Below, piece by piece: positions 57,001 through 64,000 of a stretch of 64,000 nt of DNA. The first letter of the stretch is position 1. The number at the start of each line of letters is the position of its first letter. Source of the DNA: Calliphora vicina (taxonomy: Eukaryota; Arthropoda; Insecta; Diptera; Calliphoridae). A program made the position numbers and the translations under genes. The stretch spans positions 118,184,431 to 118,248,430 of the forward strand of contig NC_088781.1 in NCBI RefSeq assembly GCF_958450345.1. Reading direction: 5' to 3'. Under the pieces are notes generated by a model. The model was not told the DNA's origin. It saw nothing but the letters and a program-made list of their open reading frames with translations, and made no database searches.

Positions 57001-60000
57001 GTTCTAGTTCTGTTCTAGTTCTGTTCTAGTTCTGTTCTAGTTCTGTTCTAGTTCTGTTCTAGTTCTGTTCTAGTTCTGTTCTAGTTCTGTTCTAGTTCTG
57101 TTCTAGTTCTGTTCTAGTTCTGTTCTAGTTCTGTTCTAGTTCTGTTCTAGTTCTGTTCTAGTTCTGTTCTAGTTCTGTTCTAGTTCTGTTCTAGTTCTGT
57201 TCTAGTTCTGTTCTAGTTCTGTTCTAGTTCTGTTCTAGTTCTGTTCTAGTTCTGTTCTAGTTCTGTTCTAGTTCTGTTCTAGTTCTGTTCTAGTTCTGTT
57301 CTAGTTCTGTTCTAGTTCTGTTCTAGTTCTGTTCTAGTTCTGTTCTAGTTCTGTTCTAGTTCTGTTCTAGTTCTGTTCTAGTTCTGTTCTAGTTCTGTTC
57401 TAGTTCTGTTCTAGTTCTGTTCTAGTTCTGTTCTAGTTCTGTTCTAGTTCTGTTCTAGTTCTGTTCTAGTTCTGTTCTAGTTCTGTTCTAGTTCTGTTCT
57501 AGTTCTGTTCTAGTTCTGTTCTAGTTCTGTTCTAGTTCTGTTCTAGTTCTGTTCTAGTTCTGTTCTAGTTCTGTTCTAGTTCTGTTCTAGTTCTGTTCTA
57601 GTTCTGTTCTAGTTCTGTTCTAGTTCTGTTCTAGTTCTGTTCTAGTTCTGTTCTAGTTCTGTTCTAGTTCTGTTCTAGTTCTGTTCTAGTTCTGTTCTAG
57701 TTCTGTTCTAGTTCTGTTCTAGTTCTGTTCTAGTTCTGTTCTAGTTCTGTTCTAGTTCTGTTCTAGTTCTGTTCTAGTTCTGTTCTAGTTCTGTTCTAGT
57801 TCTGTTCTAGTTCTGTTCTAGTTCTGTTCTAGTTCTGTTCTAGTTCTAGTTCTGTTCTAGTTCTGTTCTAGTTCTAGTTCTGTTCTAGTTCTGTTCTAGT
57901 TCTGTTCTAGTTCTAGTTCTGTTCTAGTTCTGTTCTAGTTCTGTTCTAGTTCTAGTTCTAGTTCTGTTCTAGTTCTGTTCTAGTTCTGTTCTAGTTCTGT
58001 TCTAGTTCTGTTCTAGTTCTGTTCTAGTTCTGTTCTAGTTCTGTTCTAGTTCTGTTCTAGTTCTGTTCTAGTTCTGTTCTAGTTCTGTTCTAGTTCTGTT
58101 CTAGTTCTGTTCTAGTTCTGTTCTAGTTCTGTTCTAGTTCTGTTCTAGTTCTGTTCTAGTTCTGTTCTAGTTCTGTTCTAGTTCTGTTCTGTTCTAGTTC
58201 TGTTTTAGTTCTGTTTTAGTTCTGTTCTAGTTCTGTTCTAGTTCTGTTCTAGTTCTGTTCTAGTTCTGTTCTAGTTCTGTTCTAGTTCTGTTCTAGTTCT
58301 GTTCTAGTTCTGTTCTAGTTCTGTTCTAGTTCTGTTCTAGTTCTGTTCTAGTTCTGTTCTAGTTCTGTTCTAGTTCTGTTCTAGTTCTGTTCTAGTTCTG
58401 TTCTAGTTCTGTTCTAGTTCTGTTCTAGTTCTGTTCTAGTTCTGTTCTAGTTCTGTTCTAGTTCTGTTCTAGTTCTGTTCTAGTTCTGTTCTAGTTCTGT
58501 TCTAGTTCTGTTCTAGTTCTGTTCTAGTTCTGTTCTAGTTCTGTTCTAGTTCTGTTCTAGTTCTGTTCTAGTTCTGTTCTAGTTCTGTTCTAGTTCTGTT
58601 CTAGTTCTGTTCTAGTTCTGTTCTAGTTCTGTTCTAGTTCTGTTCTAGTTCTGTTCTAGTTCTGTTCTAGTTCTGTTCTAGTTCTGTTCTAGTTCTAGTT
58701 CTGTTCTAGTTCTAGTTCTGTTCTAGTTCTGTTCTGGTTCTGTTCTGTTCTAGTTCTGTTCTAGTTCTGTTCTAGTTCTGTTCTAGTTCTGTTCTAGTTC
58801 TGTTCTAGTTCTGTTCTAGTTCTGTTCTAGTTCTGTTCTAGTTCTGTTCTAGTTCTGTTCTAGTTCTGTTCTAGTTCTGTTCTAGTTCTGTTCTAGTTCT
58901 GTTCTAGTTCTGTTCTAGTTCTGTTCTAGTTCTGTTCTAGTTCTGTTCTAGTTCTGTTCTAGTTCTGTTCTAGTTCTGTTCTAGTTCTGTTCTAGTTCTG
59001 TTCTAGTTCTGTTCTAGTTCTGTTCTAGTTCTGTTCTAGTTCTGTTCTAGTTCTGTTCTAGTTCTGTTCTAGTTCTGTTCTAGTTCTGTTCTAGTTCTGT
59101 TCTAGTTCTGTTCTAGTTCTGTTCTAGTTCTGTTCTAGTTCTGTTCTAGTTCTGTTCTAGTTCTGTTCTAGTTCTGTTCTAGTTCTGTTCTAGTTCTGTT
59201 CTAGTTCTGTTCTAGTTCTGTTCTAGTTCTGTTCTAGTTCTGTTCTAGTTCTGTTCTAGTTCTGTTCTAGTTCTGTTCTAGTTCTAGTTCTGTTCTAGTT
59301 CTGTTCTAGTTCTGTTCTAGTTCTGTTCTAGTTCTGTTCTAGTTCTGTTCTAGTTCTGTTCTAGTTCTGTTCTAGTTCTGTTCTAGTTCTGTTCTAGTTC
59401 TGTTCTAGTTCTGTTCTAGTTCTGTTCTAGTTCTGTTCTAGTTCTGTTCTAGTTCTGTTCTAGTTCTGTTCTAGTTCTGTTCTAGTTCTGTTCTAGTTCT
59501 GTTCTAGTTCTGTTCTAGTTCTGTTCTAGTTCTGTTCTAGTTCTGTTCTAGTTCTGTTCTAGTTCTGTTCTAGTTCTGTTCTAGTTCTGTTCTAGTTCTG
59601 TTCTAGTTCTGTTCTAGTTCTGTTCTAGTTCTGTTCTAGTTCTGTTCTAGTTCTGTTCTAGTTCTGTTCTAGTTCTGTTCTAGTTCTGTTCTAGTTCTGT
59701 TCTAGTTCTGTTCTAGTTCTGTTCTAGTTCTGTTCTAGTTCTGTTCTAGTTCTGTTCTAGTTCTGTTCTAGTTCTGTTCTAGTTCTGTTCTAGTTCTGTT
59801 CTAGTTCTGTTCTAGTTCTGTTCTAGTTCTGTTCTAGTTCTGTTCTAGTTCTGTTCTAGTTCTGTTCTAGTTCTGTTCTAGTTCTGTTCTAGTTCTGTTC
59901 TAGTTCTGTTCTAGTTCTGTTCTAGTTCTGTTCTAGTTCTGTTCTAGTTCTGTTCTAGTTCTGTTCTAGTTCTGTTCTAGTTCTGTTCTAGTTCTGTTCT

Positions 60001-63000
60001 AGTTCTGTTCTAGTTCTGTTCTAGTTCTGTTCTAGTTCTGTTCTAGTTCTGTTCTAGTTCTGTTCTAGTTCTGTTCTAGTTCTGTTCTAGTTCTGTTCTA
60101 GTTCTGTTCTAGTTCTGTTCTAGTTCTGTTCTAGTTCTGTTCTAGTTCTGTTCTAGTTCTGTTCTAGTTCTGTTCTAGTTCTGTTCTAGTTCTGTTCTAG
60201 TTCTGTTCTAGTTCTGTTCTAGTTCTGTTCTAGTTCTGTTCTAGTTCTGTTCTAGTTCTGTTCTAGTTCTGTTCTAGTTCTGTTCTAGTTCTGTTCTAGT
60301 TCTGTTCTAGTTCTGTTCTAGTTCTGTTCTAGTTCTGTTCTAGTTCTGTTCTAGTTCTGTTCTAGTTCTGTTCTAGTTCTGTTCTAGTTCTGTTCTAGTT
60401 CTGTTCTAGTTCTGTTCTAGTTCTGTTCTAGTTCTGTTCTAGTTCTGTTCTAGTTCTGTTCTAGTTCTAGTTCTAGTTCTAGTTCTAGTTCTAGTTCTAG
60501 TTCTGTTCTAGTTCTGTTCTAGTTCTGTTCTAGTTCTGTTCTAGTTCTGTTCTAGTTCTGTTCTAGTTCTGTTCTAGTTCTGTTCTAGTTCTGTTCTAGT
60601 TCTGTTCTAGTTCTGTTCTAGTTCTGTTCTAGTTCTGTTCTAGTTCTGTTCTAGTTCTGTTCTAGTTCTGTTCTAGTTCTGTTCTAGTTCTGTTCTAGTT
60701 CTGTTCTAGTTCTGTTCTAGTTCTGTTCTAGTTCTGTTCTAGTTCTGTTCTAGTTCTGTTCTAGTTCTGTTCTAGTTCTGTTCTAGTTCTGTTCTAGTTC
60801 TGTTCTAGTTCTGTTCTAGTTCTGTTCTAGTTCTGTTCTAGTTCTGTTCTAGTTCTGTTCTAGTTCTGTTCTAGTTCTGTTCTAGTTCTGTTCTAGTTCT
60901 GTTCTAGTTCTGTTCTAGTTCTGTTCTAGTTCTGTTCTAGTTCTGTTCTAGTTCTGTTCTAGTTCTGTTCTAGTTCTGTTCTAGTTCTGTTCTAGTTCTG
61001 TTCTAGTTCTGTTCTAGTTCTGTTCTAGTTCTGTTCTAGTTCTGTTCTAGTTCTGTTCTAGTTCTGTTCTAGTTCTGTTCTAGTTCTGTTCTAGTTCTGT
61101 TCTAGTTCTGTTCTAGTTCTGTTCTAGTTCTGTTCTAGTTCTGTTCTAGTTCTGTTCTAGTTCTGTTCTAGTTCTGTTCTAGTTCTGTTCTAGTTCTGTT
61201 CTAGTTCTGTTCTAGTTCTGTTCTAGTTCTGTTCTAGTTCTGTTCTAGTTCTGTTCTAGTTCTGTTCTAGTTCTGTTCTAGTTCTGTTCTAGTTCTGTTC
61301 TAGTTCTGTTCTAGTTCTGTTCTAGTTCTGTTCTAGTTCTGTTCTAGTTCTGTTCTAGTTCTGTTCTAGTTCTGTTCTAGTTCTGTTCTAGTTCTGTTCT
61401 AGTTCTGTTCTAGTTCTGTTCTAGTTCTGTTCTAGTTCTGTTCTAGTTCTGTTCTAGTTCTGTTCTAGTTCTGTTCTAGTTCTGTTCTAGTTCTGTTCTA
61501 GTTCTGTTCTAGTTCTGTTCTAGTTCTGTTCTAGTTCTGTTCTAGTTCTGTTCTAGTTCTGTTCTAGTTCTGTTCTAGTTCTGTTCTAGTTCTGTTCTAG
61601 TTCTGTTCTAGTTCTGTTCTAGTTCTGTTCTAGTTCTGTTCTAGTTCTGTTCTAGTTCTAGTTCTGTTCTAGTTCTGTTCTAGTTCTGTTCTAGTTCTGT
61701 TCTAGTTCTAGTTCTAGTTCTAGTTCTAGTTCTAGTTCTAGTTCTGTTCTAGTTCTGTTCTAGTTCTGTTCTAGTTCTGTTCTAGTTCTGTTCTAGTTCT
61801 GTTCTAGTTCTGTTCTAGTTCTGTTCTAGTTCTGTTCTAGTTCTGTTCTAGTTCTGTTCTAGTTCTGTTCTAGTTCTGTTCTAGTTCTGTTCTAGTTCTG
61901 TTCTAGTTCTGTTCTAGTTCTGTTCTAGTTCTGTTCTAGTTCTGTTCTAGTTCTGTTCTAGTTCTGTTCTAGTTCTGTTCTAGTTCTGTTCTAGTTCTGT
62001 TCTAGTTCTGTTCTAGTTCTGTTCTAGTTCTGTTCTAGTTCTGTTCTAGTTCTGTTCTAGTTCTGTTCTAGTTCTGTTCTAGTTCTGTTCTAGTTCTGTT
62101 CTAGTTCTGTTCTAGTTCTGTTCTAGTTCTGTTCTAGTTCTGTTCTAGTTCTGTTCTAGTTCTGTTCTAGTTCTGTTCTAGTTCTGTTCTAGTTCTGTTC
62201 TAGTTCTGTTCTAGTTCTGTTCTAGTTCTGTTCTAGTTCTGTTCTAGTTCTGTTCTAGTTCTGTTCTAGTTCTGTTCTAGTTCTGTTCTAGTTCTGTTCT
62301 AGTTCTGTTCTAGTTCTGTTCTAGTTCTGTTCTAGTTCTGTTCTAGTTCTGTTCTAGTTCTGTTCTAGTTCTGTTCTAGTTCTGTTCTAGTTCTGTTCTA
62401 GTTCTGTTCTAGTTCTGTTCTAGTTCTGTTCTAGTTCTGTTCTAGTTCTGTTCTAGTTCTGTTCTAGTTCTGTTCTAGTTCTGTTCTAGTTCTGTTCTAG
62501 TTCTGTTCTAGTTCTGTTCTAGTTCTGTTCTAGTTCTGTTCTAGTTCTGTTCTAGTTCTGTTCTAGTTCTGTTCTAGTTCTGTTCTAGTTCTGTTCTAGT
62601 TCTGTTCTAGTTCTGTTCTAGTTCTGTTCTAGTTCTGTTCTAGTTCTGTTCTAGTTCTGTTCTAGTTCTGTTCTAGTTCTGTTCTAGTTCTGTTCTAGTT
62701 CTGTTCTAGTTCTGTTCTAGTTCTGTTCTAGTTCTGTTCTAGTTCTGTTCTAGTTCTGTTCTAGTTCTGTTCTAGTTCTGTTCTAGTTCTGTTCTAGTTC
62801 TGTTCTAGTTCTGTTCTAGTTCTGTTCTAGTTCTGTTCTAGTTCTGTTCTAGTTCTGTTCTAGTTCTGTTCTAGTTCTGTTCTAGTTCTGTTCTAGTTCT
62901 GTTCTAGTTCTGTTCTAGTTCTGTTCTAGTTCTGTTCTAGTTCTGTTCTAGTTCTGTTCTAGTTCTGTTCTAGTTCTGTTCTAGTTCTGTTCTAGTTCTG

Positions 63001-64000
63001 TTCTAGTTCTGTTCTAGTTCTGTTCTAGTTCTGTTCTAGTTCTGTTCTAGTTCTGTTCTAGTTCTGTTCTAGTTCTGTTCTAGTTCTGTTCTAGTTCTGT
63101 TCTAGTTCTGTTCTAGTTCTGTTCTAGTTCTGTTCTAGTTCTGTTCTAGTTCTGTTCTAGTTCTGTTCTAGTTCTGTTCTAGTTCTGTTCTAGTTCTGTT
63201 CTAGTTCTGTTCTAGTTCTGTTCTAGTTCTGTTCTAGTTCTGTTCTAGTTCTGTTCTAGTTCTGTTCTAGTTCTGTTCTAGTTCTGTTCTAGTTCTGTTC
63301 TAGTTCTGTTCTAGTTCTGTTCTAGTTCTGTTCTAGTTCTGTTCTAGTTCTGTTCTAGTTCTGTTCTAGTTCTGTTCTAGTTCTGTTCTAGTTCTGTTCT
63401 AGTTCTGTTCTAGTTCTGTTCTAGTTCTGTTCTAGTTCTGTTCTAGTTCTGTTCTAGTTCTGTTCTAGTTCTGTTCTAGTTCTGTTCTAGTTCTGTTCTA
63501 GTTCTGTTCTAGTTCTGTTCTAGTTCTGTTCTAGTTCTGTTCTAGTTCTGTTCTAGTTCTGTTCTAGTTCTGTTCTAGTTCTGTTCTAGTTCTGTTCTAG
63601 TTCTGTTCTAGTTCTGTTCTAGTTCTGTTCTAGTTCTGTTCTAGTTCTGTTCTAGTTCTGTTCTAGTTCTGTTCTAGTTCTGTTCTAGTTCTGTTCTAGT
63701 TCTGTTCTAGTTCTGTTCTAGTTCTGTTCTAGTTCTGTTCTAGTTCTGTTCTAGTTCTGTTCTAGTTCTGTTCTAGTTCTGTTCTAGTTCTGTTCTAGTT
63801 CTGTTCTAGTTCTGTTCTAGTTCTGTTCTAGTTCTGTTCTAGTTCTGTTCTAGTTCTGTTCTAGTTCTGTTCTAGTTCTGTTCTAGTTCTGTTCTAGTTC
63901 TGTTCTAGTTCTGTTCTAGTTCTGTTCTAGTTCTGTTCTAGTTCTGTTCTAGTTCTGTTCTAGTTCTGTTCTAGTTCTGTTCTAGTTCTGTTCTAGTTCT
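54052..64000 (+). repeat. Satellite array 5: 11-mer CTAGTTCTGTT, runs off the window
   Basis: At least 9.9 kb, about 900 units, the same unit and orientation as array 3. Most units are identical. Variants are mainly inserted CTAGTT hexamers (for example near 55010, 55066, 55210, 57950, with runs of about seven at 60461-60503 and 61702-61742), inserted CTGTT pentamers near 58190 and 58735, and rare substitutions (CTCTT at 54471, CTATT at 55591, two TTTTAG at about 58203-58216). Stops in all six frames exclude coding. Confidence 0.98.

Noticed and set aside
54052..64000. CRISPR-like or centromere-type array
   Set aside because: There are no spacers, and the unit is 11 bp; it is a simple satellite.

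Overview
The window looks like repeat-dominated, gene-poor nuclear DNA from a calyptrate fly (blowfly or house-fly type). This is inferred from the AT-rich background, decayed mariner copies, mini-me/DINE-like hairpin repeats with GTCY microsatellites, a LOA/Jockey-like non-LTR patchwork and a BEL/Pao retrotransposon. There are no bacterial-type operons, CRISPR arrays or recognisable tRNA/rRNA genes. About 18 kb of the 64 kb is one family of very short tandem repeats, which suggests heterochromatin or giant satellite-filled introns.

Layout. 1-7.8 kb holds a BEL/Pao element on the minus strand. Its gag-pol frame is open from the ATG at 5208 to the window edge (1,736 codons), with zinc knuckles, protease, reverse transcriptase, RNase H and integrase all recognisable. 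It is followed by an unusually long leader, a primer-binding-type site and a probable 5' LTR. 7.8-12.1 kb holds a decayed mariner, a hairpin repeat, an AT-rich tandem array split by a second hairpin repeat, and a Tc1/mariner-type transposase scrap. 12.2-16.4 kb and 22.0-23.4 kb carry broken pieces of LOA/Jockey-like non-LTR elements. Between them are a large foldback, a SINE-like insertion and several local direct duplications.

25.3-38 kb holds four satellite arrays built on CTAGTT: a degenerate 12-mer (CTAGTTCAGGTT) and 11-mers (CTAGTTCAGTT, CTAGTTCTGTT), one of them in inverted orientation. A fifth array fills 54.05 kb to the window end. Just right of the fourth array, at 38762-38976 on the minus strand, is a 215-bp stretch with a good splice acceptor, a good donor, and an open, coding-like frame of 71 residues. 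It is the best candidate for host protein-coding sequence here and may be one exon of a gene whose introns contain satellite.

39.5-52.5 kb is nested transposon debris: two Helitron helicase fragments, several hairpin repeats, two small MITEs, a foldback/tandem composite, and one mariner shell (48.47-52.5 kb) interrupted in turn by a hairpin element, a hAT-like element with perfect 8-bp target duplication, and a Helitron fragment.

No complete host gene is visible. The pieces do not form a pathway; they record successive insertions, satellite amplification and decay.
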